NCBI GenBank assembly: GCA_902558545.1
Contig: CACEEJ010000002.1
Coordinates: forward strand, 1 to 64,000
DNA: 64,000 nucleotides
Direction: 5' to 3'
Source of the DNA: an uncultured Pelagibacteraceae bacterium
GTDB lineage: Bacteria; Pseudomonadota; Alphaproteobacteria; Pelagibacterales; Pelagibacteraceae
Each line of letters starts with the position of its first letter. The first letter of the stretch is position 1. Below, one piece after another: positions 18,470-26,888 of this stretch. The notes beneath the pieces were generated by a model. The model saw nothing but the letters and a program-made list of their open reading frames with translations. It was not told where the DNA came from and searched no databases. The translations under genes and the position numbers were made by a program.

Positions 18470-19924
18470 ATGAATCAAAAGATAAAAATAGATCCATACG
18501 GTTTCAGAGAATATGACGCTCGATGGTTGTACGAGAAAGACATCAATTTAGCTGGAATAGAGAATCTTGGCAAAGGTCTAGGAACACAAATAAAAAATCA
18601 TCTTAAAAAAGAAAATCCAAGAATCGTTGTTGGTCATGATTACCGATCTTATAGCAAAGAAATAAAAGGAGCTCTAAAAAAAGGATTAAAATCTACAGGA
18701 TGTAATATCGAGGACGTGGGTCTATCATTGTCTCCAATGGTTTATTTTGCTCAATTTAATTTAGATGCAGATGCAGTTGCAATGGTTACAGCAAGTCATA
18801 ATGAAAATGGTTGGACTGGTGTAAAAATGGGAATCAAAAAAGGGCTAACTCATGCACCGGAAGAAATGAAAGAATTAAAAGATATTACCTTAAATGAAAA
18901 GTACACAAAAGGCGAAGGTAGTGAAAAACAGATAAAAGATTTTGATAAAATTTATAAAGATGACTTAATTAGTAAAAATAAAATTAAGAAAAAAATTAAA
19001 GCTGTGGTAGCTTGTGGGAATGGAACAGCAGGCGTTTTTGCTCCAGATATTCTAAAAGGTATTGGATGTGAAGTAATAGAGTTAGACTGTAACCTGGATT
19101 GGAATTTTCCTAAATACAATCCAAATCCTGAGGATTTAGAAATGCTTCATGAAATAGCAAAAGAAGTAAAAGAAAACAATGCTGATATAGGGTTCGGATT
19201 TGATGGTGATGGAGATAGGGTCGGTATTATTGACGATAATGGTAATGAAATATTTTCAGATAAAATTGGTCTTCTAATTGCTAGAAATTTATCAGGTAAA
19301 CATAAAAATTCTAAATTTGTAGTAGATGTAAAATCAACGGGTTTATACTCAAAAGATAAAATCTTATTAGAAAACAATTGTGAAACAATTTATTGGAAAA
19401 CAGGTCATTCTCACATTAAAAGGAAAGTAAACACTGAAAAAGCTTTAGCTGGATTTGAAAAAAGTGGACATTTCTTTTTTAATCAACCTTTAGGATATGG
19501 TTATGATGATGGAATTAACTCAGCAATTCAAGTATGTCACTTATTAGATAATCAAAATAAAAAAATGAGTGATATTATTAATGAATTACCCAGTACATTT
19601 CAAACACCAACAATGGCACCATTCTGTAAAGATGAAGAAAAATATTTAGTTGTTGAGGATTTAGTTCAGCAAATTAAAAATTTAAAAGAAAAAAAAACTG
19701 AAATAGATAGCCAAGTTATTAATGAAATTTTGACTGTTAATGGTGTTAGGTTTTCATTCGAAGATGGTTCTTGGGGACTTATAAGAGCTTCTTCAAACAA
19801 ACCATCTTTAGTGATTGTCACTGAAAGCCCAACATCAGATGAAAGAAAGAAAAAAATCTTTGATTTTATTGACGATTTGTTAAAAAAAACAGGTAAGGTC
19901 GGAGAATATGATCAGAAAATTTAA
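18470..19924 (+). CDS. Phosphomannomutase / phosphoglucomutase
   Basis: Interconverts hexose 1- and 6-phosphates to feed nucleotide-sugar synthesis. The 484-residue alpha-D-phosphohexomutase has four domains with the usual marks: FREYDARWLYEKD near the start, the phosphoserine loop VTASHNENGWTG with Ser109, the Mg-binding DGDGDRVGI near 244-249, the sugar-specificity loop EKSGHFFF, and the C-terminal phosphate-binding region (VRFSFEDGSWGLIRASSNKP). This set matches the ManB/AlgC group more than GlmM or Pgm. It is divergent from nrdA across 180 bp and converges with the coiled-coil gene, with which its stop overlaps by 4 bp. Confidence 0.9.
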   Translation: MNQKIKIDPYGFREYDARWLYEKDINLAGIENLGKGLGTQIKNHLKKENPRIVVGHDYRSYSKEIKGALKKGLKSTGCNIEDVGLSLSPMVYFAQFNLDADAVAMVTASHNENGWTGVKMGIKKGLTHAPEEMKELKDITLNEKYTKGEGSEKQIKDFDKIYKDDLISKNKIKKKIKAVVACGNGTAGVFAPDILKGIGCEVIELDCNLDWNFPKYNPNPEDLEMLHEIAKEVKENNADIGFGFDGDGDRVGIIDDNGNEIFSDKIGLLIARNLSGKHKNSKFVVDVKSTGLYSKDKILLENNCETIYWKTGHSHIKRKVNTEKALAGFEKSGHFFFNQPLGYGYDDGINSAIQVCHLLDNQNKKMSDIINELPSTFQTPTMAPFCKDEEKYLVVEDLVQQIKNLKEKKTEIDSQVINEILTVNGVRFSFEDGSWGLIRASSNKPSLVIVTESPTSDERKKKIFDFIDDLLKKTGKVGEYDQKI

Positions 19925-21024
19925 TTTTTTAAATTATCTTCATCGGTTTTAGTTTCTAAATTATCTACCTCAGTTTTAGTTTCTAAATTGTCACCGTTCT
20001 GATTATTCTCTTGTTTAGGAAGATCATCACTATAAAATCTTCTGACAAGCTCCTCTTCTTTAAGCCTTTGTTCCTCATCAAATTTTTTCTCCCATTCTTT
20101 CATTCGCCTATTTTCCTCTTCGATTCTCTCTTTTTGAGCTATTTCAGCTAATCGGGTTCTTTCGTTTTCCTCCTCAATTCTTTTTTGTCTTTCCTCCTCT
20201 ATTTTCAATTCTCTTTCTCTTTGACGCCTTTCATTTTCTTTGTTTACTCTCTCACGTTCAGCTTCTTTGAGTTCTTTTTCTTTATTTCTTAATTCCTCTT
20301 CCTTGGCTCTTTGCTCAGCTTCTTCTTTTAAAATCTGTCTTTGAATTTCTTGTTGTCTATCAGTTTCAAGATCTCTTAATCTTTCTTCCATTTCTTTAAG
20401 TTTTTCTTGCTCATATTTAAGCTTCCTAGCTGCCTCTCTTAATCTTTGTTCTTCCTCAAGTCTATTTTTTCTTTCTATTTCTTTTAATCTTATTTTTTCT
20501 TGTCTTTCTTTTTCTTGTTCATCTCTTCTCTTTTGAGCTTCAATTTCTTTATTTTTTATTTCTTCCTCTTTAATTTTAATTCTTTCTTCTCTAATTCTTT
20601 GTCTGTCTAACATTTTTAGCCTTAAATCTTCTTGCTTAAGCTTTCTTGCTTCCTCTCTAAGTTTTCTTGTTTCTTCGTCTTTAATTTTTTTCTGTTCTAT
20701 TTTAATTCTCTGAGCTTCTATTTTTTGTCTTTTCTCTTCATTCTTTTTTTCTTGCTTTTCATTTTCAATGATTAATTTTTTTTGAAAAAGAAGTTTCTTT
20801 CTTTCTTCTTTTAATTCATCTTGTTTAGCTTTTTTCGCTAATTTTTTTTCTAAAATTAATTCCCTTTTTTTTTCTTTTTCTAATTGTTTTTGTAAAGCTA
20901 GATCTTTTTTAGCTTTGTTTTTTTTAAAATCTTTTAAAATTGAGGAAAACTTATTTTTAGTTTTATCTATTGGGTCAAATAAATTTTTTTTAATATTTTT
21001 ATTAATGTTTTTTATTGAAACCAT
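19921..21024 (-). CDS. Long charged coiled-coil protein, function unknown
   Basis: A Lys/Glu/Arg-dominated protein of about 367 residues if translation begins at the internal Met in MVSIKNINKN (21022-21024); an in-frame ATG five codons upstream (21037-21039) is also possible. Residues about 35-330 are nearly continuous charged heptad-like helix (runs such as EEQRLREAARKLKYEQEKL) with no glycine or proline breaks, so a coiled coil or a stable single alpha-helix is expected. There is no signal peptide or membrane segment. The tail switches to an acidic, Asn-rich region with near-repeats DNLETKTEV, DNLETKTDE, DNLKN. Cytoskeletal, spacer or nucleic-acid-associated roles are guesses. It is a monocistronic gene converging with the phosphohexomutase. 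Confidence 0.7.
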   Translation of the reverse strand: MVSIKNINKNIKKNLFDPIDKTKNKFSSILKDFKKNKAKKDLALQKQLEKEKKRELILEKKLAKKAKQDELKEERKKLLFQKKLIIENEKQEKKNEEKRQKIEAQRIKIEQKKIKDEETRKLREEARKLKQEDLRLKMLDRQRIREERIKIKEEEIKNKEIEAQKRRDEQEKERQEKIRLKEIERKNRLEEEQRLREAARKLKYEQEKLKEMEERLRDLETDRQQEIQRQILKEEAEQRAKEEELRNKEKELKEAERERVNKENERRQRERELKIEEERQKRIEEENERTRLAEIAQKERIEEENRRMKEWEKKFDEEQRLKEEELVRRFYSDDLPKQENNQNGDNLETKTEVDNLETKTDEDNLKN

Positions 21025-21065
21025 TTTTAAAAGTATCAATTAGAACAATAACACTAAATATTATG

Positions 21066-21237
21066 TGTGGCTAATTTGAGTTTTTATTTTAAGACTAAAT
21101 ACAACTTATGATTGTCTTATTTTAAATTAGTTAATAAAAAGCATTTTCAACTAATAAGTGTTCATAGATATTTAAAGAATCACTTAATTTGGATTTGTGA
21201 GGTGATGGAGGGAGACTGAAGTCACCTCTTTTTTTTT
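21066..21237 (+). ncRNA. Candidate structured small RNA ending in an intrinsic terminator
   Basis: The 200-bp space between the coiled-coil gene and the TauE gene (both minus strand) holds a strong plus-strand terminator with no plus-strand gene before it. Upstream of it are several potential stems: CTAATTT/AAATTAG (21071-21077 with 21124-21130) enclosing TAAGAC/GTCTTA (21090-21095 with 21114-21119), TTAGTT/AACTAA (21127-21132 with 21149-21154, exclusive with the first), and TAAGTG/CACTTA (21155-21160 with 21181-21186). Short stems arise by chance in AT-rich DNA, so only the terminator is strong evidence. I do not recognise a known RNA family. Confidence 0.3.
21199..21237 (+). terminator. Orphan intrinsic terminator on plus strand
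   Basis: GAGGTGA (21199-21205) pairs with TCACCTC (21222-21228), and nine T residues follow directly. This is the most GC-rich hairpin seen in any gap of the window and is oriented for plus-strand transcripts. On the minus strand the hairpin is preceded by A residues and not followed by a U-run, so it would not stop TauE transcription. Confidence 0.7.
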
Positions 21238-21242
21238 ACTAT

Positions 21243-22028
21243 TTATAATTTTAAGTATTCGTAAAAAAATTTAATAGACACTGCTAGAAGAAAAATTCCA
21301 AAAAACTTACTAATTTTATTCTTATCAATACTATGAACTGTTTTAGCTCCTATCCGAGCCATGAAAGTTGTAATTGGTATGAAAATTAAAAAAGCAGGCA
21401 GATTTATAAAACCAATACTTAGTGGAAGACTAGAATTTAAATAACTTCCTGAAATTAAAAAACCTATTGCTCCAAATAAAGCAATTAAAAATCCTATAGC
21501 AGCTGCACTTCCTATTGCTTTATTTATTGAATAACCAAAAAACTTAAGTATAGGTACATTCATTACAGCTCCTCCTATACCCATAGGAGCAGATATAAAC
21601 CCAACTAGAAAACCAAGAATTACTTTTAGATGTAATTTCATTTTAACAATTATGTTTTGTTCCTTTTCTTTTATTAACAATAAATAAATTCCTAAAAATA
21701 AGATCATTATAGAAAAAAATAAAACTAAGGATTTAGTTTTTAAAGAAGCTGCAAAAGCAGTACCAACAACAACTCCTAGCACAACAAACAGACCGTAATT
21801 CTTAACAATATCAAAATCAACTGCTTTAAATTTATGATGTGTTAAAACTGAAACTGTAGATGTTGGTATTATAATTGCAAAAGAAGTTCCAACAGCAAGG
21901 TGCATAACATATTGAGGATCAATTTCTAAAGAACCAAAAATAAAATATAAAAAGGGAACAGTTATCAACCCTCCTCCAATACCAAATAATCCAGCAACAA
22001 AACCAACTGGTATAGCTGTTAAAGCCAT
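21243..22028 (-). CDS. TauE/SafE-family (sulfite/organosulfonate exporter-like) permease
   Basis: A 261-residue integral membrane protein with about eight hydrophobic segments in two related halves, each opening with the family's glycine-rich motif: GFVAGLFGIGGGLITVPFL near the N-terminus and GFISAPMGIGGAVMNVPIL in the second half. That duplicated motif identifies the TauE/SafE (former DUF81) family, members of which export sulfite, sulfoacetate or similar anions. The taurine genes are some 37 kb away, so no direct link can be claimed. It lies 40 bp downstream of dusA in the same direction and may share its transcript. Confidence 0.85.
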   Translation of the reverse strand: MALTAIPVGFVAGLFGIGGGLITVPFLYFIFGSLEIDPQYVMHLAVGTSFAIIIPTSTVSVLTHHKFKAVDFDIVKNYGLFVVLGVVVGTAFAASLKTKSLVLFFSIMILFLGIYLLLIKEKEQNIIVKMKLHLKVILGFLVGFISAPMGIGGAVMNVPILKFFGYSINKAIGSAAAIGFLIALFGAIGFLISGSYLNSSLPLSIGFINLPAFLIFIPITTFMARIGAKTVHSIDKNKISKFFGIFLLAVSIKFFYEYLKL

Positions 22029-22068
22029 TAATAAAACAATATAACTGTATTCGTTTGTTAAAATTGAA

Positions 22069-23061
22069 TTAAGCAGACTGCCCTACTCCAGTATCTACAT
22101 TATTGAATTTAATTTTATCCATAATGTGATCAATTTTTTTTACATCAGCATCTCTTACACACATGTTTTCACTTAAATATCTTTTCCAATAACTTGCACC
22201 TGTTTGACCATGAAATAGGCCAAGAGTGTGTCTCATGATTTGATTTAATCTTGTTCCTTTTTTTAATTCTTCTTTAACATAAGGAATGAGTTGTTTAATT
22301 ACATCTTGTCTACTTGGAACATCATCATTATTAAATATTTCTCTTTCAATATCAGCAAGTAAATAAGGTGTATGATATGCGGCTCTTCCAATCATTACAC
22401 CATCAGTTTTTTCTAAAAGAGGTCTTATTTCATCCACTGAACTTATTCCTCCATTTATTATTATTTCTTCATTAGGAAAATCCTCTTTTAATTTATATAC
22501 ATATTCGTATTTTAAAGGTGGAATATTTAAATTTTGCTTAGGTGTAAATTTACCCAACATTGCTTTTCTTGCATGAATGATAAAAGTTTTAACTCCAGTT
22601 GCTTTTAGGGTAGATATAAAACTATGTAAATTTTCATAATCTTCCACATCATCGTAACCAATTCTTGTTTTTATAGTTACTGGAAGTTTTGTAACCGATT
22701 GCATTTTACTTAAACAATCCGCCACCAAATTTGGTTCTTTCATTAAACAAACACCAAATCTATTTTTTTCTACTTTTTTACTAGGACAACCTAAGTTTAG
22801 ATTAATCTCATCATAGCCAAAATCTTCACCTACTTTAGTGGCTTCAGCTAAAAGTTTTTGAGAAGAACCTCCTAATTGAAGTGCTACAGGTTTCTCATTT
22901 ATATTGAATTCTAATAACTTTTTCTTATCTCCTCTATTTATCGCTTCATCGACTACCATCTCAGTATAAAGAAGAGTGTTTTTAGATATTAATCTAAGAA
23001 AATATCGTTCATGACGATCTGTGCAATCCATCATAGGAGCAACTGATACTTTCCTATTCAT
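22069..23061 (-). CDS. dusA: tRNA-dihydrouridine synthase A
   Basis: FMN/NADPH enzyme that reduces uridines 20/20a in the tRNA D-loop. The 330-residue TIM-barrel protein starts with VSVAPMMDCTDRHERYFLR, the DusA-specific version of the family opening, and has EINLNLGCPSKKVEKNRFG with the catalytic Cys in GVCLM just after, TIKTRIGYDD, IIHARKA and the C-terminal HQ/FHGQTGASYWKRYLSE. The HTLGLFHG segment is typical of DusA rather than DusB/C. It lies 22 bp downstream of rpoZ on the same strand. Confidence 0.94.
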   Translation of the reverse strand: MNRKVSVAPMMDCTDRHERYFLRLISKNTLLYTEMVVDEAINRGDKKKLLEFNINEKPVALQLGGSSQKLLAEATKVGEDFGYDEINLNLGCPSKKVEKNRFGVCLMKEPNLVADCLSKMQSVTKLPVTIKTRIGYDDVEDYENLHSFISTLKATGVKTFIIHARKAMLGKFTPKQNLNIPPLKYEYVYKLKEDFPNEEIIINGGISSVDEIRPLLEKTDGVMIGRAAYHTPYLLADIEREIFNNDDVPSRQDVIKQLIPYVKEELKKGTRLNQIMRHTLGLFHGQTGASYWKRYLSENMCVRDADVKKIDHIMDKIKFNNVDTGVGQSA

Positions 23062-23083
23062 GGTATAACTTTATATTATTTTT

Positions 23084-23620
23084 TTATGAGTTTGAAGCTT
23101 CAGTGTCGTCTGAAGATACGTCTGCTTCTTGGTTTTCTGATTCTGATACTTCATCTAAAGAAACTTCTCCTTGCTCATTCATAGTTTCTTCTCCAACTGA
23201 ATTATCAACTTCCGCTGTAGCTGTTTCAGATAGCTCAGCTAAATCTTCTTTAGTTACTTGAATTTTTTCTGGAGTTTTTCTTGCTCTTTTAGATGGTAAA
23301 ATTGGTGTACCACTTTTTGAAATTTCACCTTTATATAAATTTTCAAAATCATCACCTATTTCTTCGTCATCCTCTGCACTATCATCAACTTGTTCAACAT
23401 GTTTTCTAAGTTTGTAAACAGCACTATCAGTTAAATCTGAAACTTTAATTTTTTCCTCTGCAATTTCTCTTAATGAAATAACCGTATTTTTATCGTTATC
23501 TCTATCAATTGTTGGTTCTATTCCTGCATTTAATTGAGTAGCTCTTTCTTTAGCAACTAGTACTAATTCGTAAGGGCTCTCTACTTTATCTATACAGTCT
23601 TCTACGGTTACTCTTGCCAT
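23084..23620 (-). CDS. rpoZ: RNA polymerase omega subunit, with long acidic tail
   Basis: Omega promotes assembly of core RNA polymerase by chaperoning beta-prime. Residues 1 to about 75 (ARVTVEDCIDKVESPYELVLVAKERA, then VISLREIAEEKI) are the conserved omega fold. The protein is 178 residues, whereas most omega subunits are 80-130. The extra C-terminal region from about residue 78 is strongly acidic and low in complexity (DDSAEDDEEIGDDFE, and a Ser/Glu/Asp-rich end), with one basic patch LPSKRARKTPEK. Its role is unknown; an intrinsically disordered tail is likely. It heads a probable rpoZ-dusA unit. Confidence 0.92.
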   Translation of the reverse strand: MARVTVEDCIDKVESPYELVLVAKERATQLNAGIEPTIDRDNDKNTVISLREIAEEKIKVSDLTDSAVYKLRKHVEQVDDSAEDDEEIGDDFENLYKGEISKSGTPILPSKRARKTPEKIQVTKEDLAELSETATAEVDNSVGEETMNEQGEVSLDEVSESENQEADVSSDDTEASNS

Positions 23621-23663
23621 GCGCAGTATCTACACAGTGAGTCTTTAAAAATCAAGGGCTATT

Positions 23664-24869
23664 TTATAAATAATGAGGATTTAGCTTATTTTTAACCAAA
23701 TAAAGAAGGATAATTGAGCCAAAGATGTAGGCTCCTGAAACAACAGCTATATGTTCAATTGAGAAACCAATATCAATCAAAAATCCAAATAAAGCTGTAC
23801 CAAAAGCAGTTGAAAATACCATTAGTGCAGTTGTTAAGGCCTTTATAGATCCAATATATTTAACACCATAAATCTCAGCCCATGTTGAAGAACCAAGAAC
23901 ATTTGCCAGGCCATTAGTTACTCCAAGTAAACCAAAAAATACAAAAGATGATAATGGTGCATTAAAATAGTAAAGAACCACGGTTGAAAAAAAAAGTGGA
24001 ACATTCATATAAATTAACAATTTTCTACTTGAAAATTTATCAATTAGAAAACCTGATATAAAAAGAGTAATCACAGATAAAATTGAGTAAGCCATAAATG
24101 ATTGTGCAATCACATAAGGTCCCCATTCTTTAGAAGATGATATAAACGACTGATAAACAAAAGATCCTGTCGCTATCCACGGCATAGCTAACATCGTCAT
24201 ACAGATAATGTAAAATCTATAATCTTTTAAAACTTCAATTCTTTTCCATTGTTTAATTTCTTTATTATTCTCTTCTATTTTAGATTCTTCTCTAGTATCA
24301 AGCTTAACTTCTTTAACTAAAAGAAAAGTTGCAGCAGGCAAAACAAGTATAACTAAAATAGAAATTGAAACCCAAATATCTCTCCATTCTATAAAAGTTA
24401 ATAAGAAAACAATTAAAACTGGCATAACAAATTCAGCTAGTGACAATCCTAACCAACCTGTACTCAAAGCCCTACCTCTATTTTTTTCAAAAAAACGAGA
24501 TATGGTTGTTGTAGCTGTGTGACTTGACAATCCTTGTCCAGCTAAACGCATTAAAAATATTCCTACAAATAAAAAAATGACTGATGAAATTTTTGAAAAT
24601 ATAAAACAGGAAGCTGATAAAAAAATTATTACATAAGATGCAAACTTTAATATGTTTACGTCATCAATTTTTTTTCCAATCCAAACTAAAACGATACTAC
24701 TTAGTAAAGTAGCTGATGCATAAATTGAGCCAAATTGTCCATGTGTAATTGATAAGGCTTCTCTTATACTAGAATTAAATAGGCCAAGAAAAAAACTCTG
24801 TCCAAAACTTGAAAAAAATGTAAAGATAAAACCAAATACAATTACTTTTAAACTTAAACTTTTAAACAT
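23664..24869 (-). CDS. Major facilitator superfamily transporter
   Basis: A 401-residue inner-membrane protein with about twelve hydrophobic segments and a charged central loop near residues 188-215 (EVKLDTREESKIEENNKEIKQWKR) between the two six-helix halves. The loop between helices 2 and 3 carries a degenerate MFS motif A (GKKIDDVNILKF). The MCT-like oxalate/formate antiporter subgroup is a fair match by general shape, but the substrate cannot be read from sequence. The start codon is only 12 bp from the start of the divergent dehydrogenase gene, so the promoter must lie in or over that gene, or the mRNAs are nearly leaderless. Confidence 0.85.
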   Translation of the reverse strand: MFKSLSLKVIVFGFIFTFFSSFGQSFFLGLFNSSIREALSITHGQFGSIYASATLLSSIVLVWIGKKIDDVNILKFASYVIIFLSASCFIFSKISSVIFLFVGIFLMRLAGQGLSSHTATTTISRFFEKNRGRALSTGWLGLSLAEFVMPVLIVFLLTFIEWRDIWVSISILVILVLPAATFLLVKEVKLDTREESKIEENNKEIKQWKRIEVLKDYRFYIICMTMLAMPWIATGSFVYQSFISSSKEWGPYVIAQSFMAYSILSVITLFISGFLIDKFSSRKLLIYMNVPLFFSTVVLYYFNAPLSSFVFFGLLGVTNGLANVLGSSTWAEIYGVKYIGSIKALTTALMVFSTAFGTALFGFLIDIGFSIEHIAVVSGAYIFGSIILLYLVKNKLNPHYL

Positions 24870-24881
24870 AGAAAAAAAATT

Positions 24882-25757
24882 ATGACTTGTAATGTTGCTT
24901 TCATAGGTCTTGGGGTTATGGGCTACCCAATGGCAGGATATATATCAAAAGCCGGGCACAATGTAACTGTTTTTAATAGAACAAAATCTAAAGCTGAAAA
25001 ATGGATTAGTGAATATAAAGGTAAAATGGCCAATACACCTGCTGAGGCTGCAGATGGTGCTGATTTCATTTTTACATGTGTTGGTAATGACGATGATTTA
25101 AGAGAAGTAGCAACTGGGGAAAATGGATTATTTAACACAGCAAAAGCTGGGTCTATATTTGTTGATAACTCAACTGTATCTGCAGAAGTATCAAGAGAAT
25201 TAAATAAAAAAGCAAATGATAAAGGATTTAGTTTTTTAGATGCTCCTATTTCAGGAGGGCAAGCTGGCGCTGAAGGCGGAATACTTACTGTAATGGTTGG
25301 CGGTGATGAAGAAGTGTTTAAAAAGGCTGAACCTGTAATTGATTGTTACAGTAAAAAAGTTAAATTAATTGGTCCTTGCGGAAGTGGTCAGTTAACAAAA
25401 ATGATGAACCAAATGTGTATTGCTGGAACAGTCCAAGGTTTATCTGAAGCAATTAATTTTGGAATAAATGCCGGTTTAGATATGGATAAAGTTATGGAAA
25501 CTATATCTAAAGGTGCAGCACAATCTTGGCAGATGGAAAATAGATACCGAACTATGACAGATGATAAGTTTGATTATGGTTTTGCTATTGATTGGATGAG
25601 GAAAGATTTAAAAATTGCAATCGAGGAAGCAAAAAAAAATGGTTCACCTGTTCCTATAACAGAAATTATTGATAGTTATTATGCTGAGGTTCAAGAAATG
25701 GGTGGAAATCGTTGGGATAGCTCAGGTTTGATTGCTAGATTAAAAAAGAAAAAATAA
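24882..25757 (+). CDS. 3-Hydroxyisobutyrate dehydrogenase-family oxidoreductase
   Basis: A 291-residue beta-hydroxyacid dehydrogenase using NAD(P). The N-terminal Rossmann motif is GLGVMG (9-14) followed by NRTKSKAEKW, the Arg suggesting NADPH can bind. The substrate motif DAPISGGQAGAEGG lies near 120-133 and the catalytic Lys in GQLTKMMNQM near 172. Members reduce or oxidise 3-hydroxyisobutyrate, tartronate semialdehyde, succinate semialdehyde or glyoxylate; the motifs do not separate these. It is followed after 5 bp by a PNPOx-like gene and a small membrane protein gene in the same direction. Confidence 0.87.
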   Translation: MTCNVAFIGLGVMGYPMAGYISKAGHNVTVFNRTKSKAEKWISEYKGKMANTPAEAADGADFIFTCVGNDDDLREVATGENGLFNTAKAGSIFVDNSTVSAEVSRELNKKANDKGFSFLDAPISGGQAGAEGGILTVMVGGDEEVFKKAEPVIDCYSKKVKLIGPCGSGQLTKMMNQMCIAGTVQGLSEAINFGINAGLDMDKVMETISKGAAQSWQMENRYRTMTDDKFDYGFAIDWMRKDLKIAIEEAKKNGSPVPITEIIDSYYAEVQEMGGNRWDSSGLIARLKKKK

Positions 25758-25762
25758 TATTT

Positions 25763-26368
25763 GTGACGGATACAGTTCCTTATTACGAGGACTTTACAGA
25801 GATCAAAAAGAAAATTTGGTCAATGCTCGATAATGCAGTTAAAGATAGAAGTTCTCCTTTTAGAATACCAGTATTTATTTGTGGAAATCAATCTGATCTA
25901 GATGGAAGAATTGTTGTTCTAAGAAAATCTGATCAATCAAATAATCTTGTCCAATATCATAGTGATATCAGGTCAGATAAAATTGAAAAATTGAAAGCGA
26001 ATAAAAACGCTGCAATGTTGTTTTATGACAAAGATGAAAAAATACAGGTAAGATTAAAAGTTGAATGTACAGTTAATCACAATAATGATGTAACAAAAGA
26101 ATCTTGGTCTAAAACCCAACATATTAGTAGAAAATGTTATTTAGTAGATAATGGTCCAGGAACTGAGTCAGATATACCAACCTCTGGACTAAAACCAGAA
26201 TTAGATAATTTTGATTATACTAAAGAACAAAGTGAGGAAGGTTACAAAAACTTTACTGTCATTCAGTGCAAAATTAAATCTATGGAATGGCTTTACTTAG
26301 CAGCCAAAGGTCATCGAAGAGCAAAGTTTAATTTAGAGAATAAAAAAGATATCTGGTTAGTTCCATAG
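25763..26368 (+). CDS. Pyridoxamine-5'-phosphate-oxidase-like flavin-binding protein
   Basis: A 201-residue split-barrel protein of the PNPOx-like FMN-binding family. It begins at a GTG five bases after the preceding stop; the TDTVPYYEDF opening has no upstream ATG in frame. Family features are GRIVVLRKSD near 51-60, YHSDIRSDKIEKLKANKNAAMLFYD in the middle, which matches the FMN-contacting strand, and the C-terminal WLYLAAKGHRRAKF (PNPOx-type W-L...HRR end). It lacks the full set of PdxH marks, so a true pyridoxamine-phosphate oxidase role is not assumed. It is directly joined (TAG then ATG) to the next small gene. Confidence 0.75.
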   Translation: MTDTVPYYEDFTEIKKKIWSMLDNAVKDRSSPFRIPVFICGNQSDLDGRIVVLRKSDQSNNLVQYHSDIRSDKIEKLKANKNAAMLFYDKDEKIQVRLKVECTVNHNNDVTKESWSKTQHISRKCYLVDNGPGTESDIPTSGLKPELDNFDYTKEQSEEGYKNFTVIQCKIKSMEWLYLAAKGHRRAKFNLENKKDIWLVP

Positions 26369-26572
26369 ATGGTTACTGGATATATATTTACAGCATTTCT
26401 TATAATTTTAGGATTAGCTGTAATGAGATTTGGGAGTATTCATTTTAAAAAATTTAAAGAGGGTAAAACCAAAATTAAATCTAAGTTAAGTGGGCAATTA
26501 CCTTTCTTAATTTTATTTATAGCAATAATTGGATTGATCATTTATTCGGTGAACGATCTATTATTTAACTAA
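26369..26572 (+). CDS. Small two-helix membrane protein, unknown
   Basis: A 67-residue protein with two hydrophobic segments (about 4-22 and 45-64) around a basic loop (HFKKFKEGKTKIKSKLSG). The ATG follows the preceding stop codon with no gap, so it should be translated by re-initiation on the same mRNA as the flavin-binding protein. No family is recognised. The gene is supported by position, by clean start-stop linkage and by an amphipathic membrane-protein pattern rather than by homology. Confidence 0.55.
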   Translation: MVTGYIFTAFLIILGLAVMRFGSIHFKKFKEGKTKIKSKLSGQLPFLILFIAIIGLIIYSVNDLLFN

Positions 26573-26585
26573 ACCAATTATTCTT

Positions 26586-26888
26586 TCAAATACCTTTAAT
26601 AATTATATTTGTACCTTCGGAATTATCTAATCTTATTTGTTTTATTGGTTTATACTCTTCAGAATTGTACCATTCTAACGCTTTTTCATAAGAGGAAAAT
26701 TTTAAAATAATAATTCTAGGAAATTTTGTTTCTCCATCAAAAATTTGAAATTCACCAGCTCTAACTAAAAATTCTCCACCAAATTTTTTTACAAGTGGAG
26801 TAACTTTTTCAACATATTCTTTATAATTTTCAGGATTAGTTACTTTTAATTGAGCTATTACGTAGCCTGCTGGCATTTTTTTTCTCAT
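26586..26888 (-). CDS. DUF1330 family protein
   Basis: A 100-residue dimeric alpha-beta barrel type protein of the DUF1330 family. Typical features are the AGYVIAQLKVTNPENYKEYVEKVTPLV opening, FGGEFLVRAGEF, and the C-terminal half with RIIILKFSSYEKALEWYNSEEY. Met1 overlaps the hydrolase stop by 4 bp; the internal Met5 (MPAGYV) is the start most like other family members. Function is unknown in the family, though the fold is shared with small monooxygenases and EthD-like proteins. It is the last gene of a minus-strand run with the hydrolase and carbonic anhydrase genes. Confidence 0.8.
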   Translation of the reverse strand: MRKKMPAGYVIAQLKVTNPENYKEYVEKVTPLVKKFGGEFLVRAGEFQIFDGETKFPRIIILKFSSYEKALEWYNSEEYKPIKQIRLDNSEGTNIIIKGI

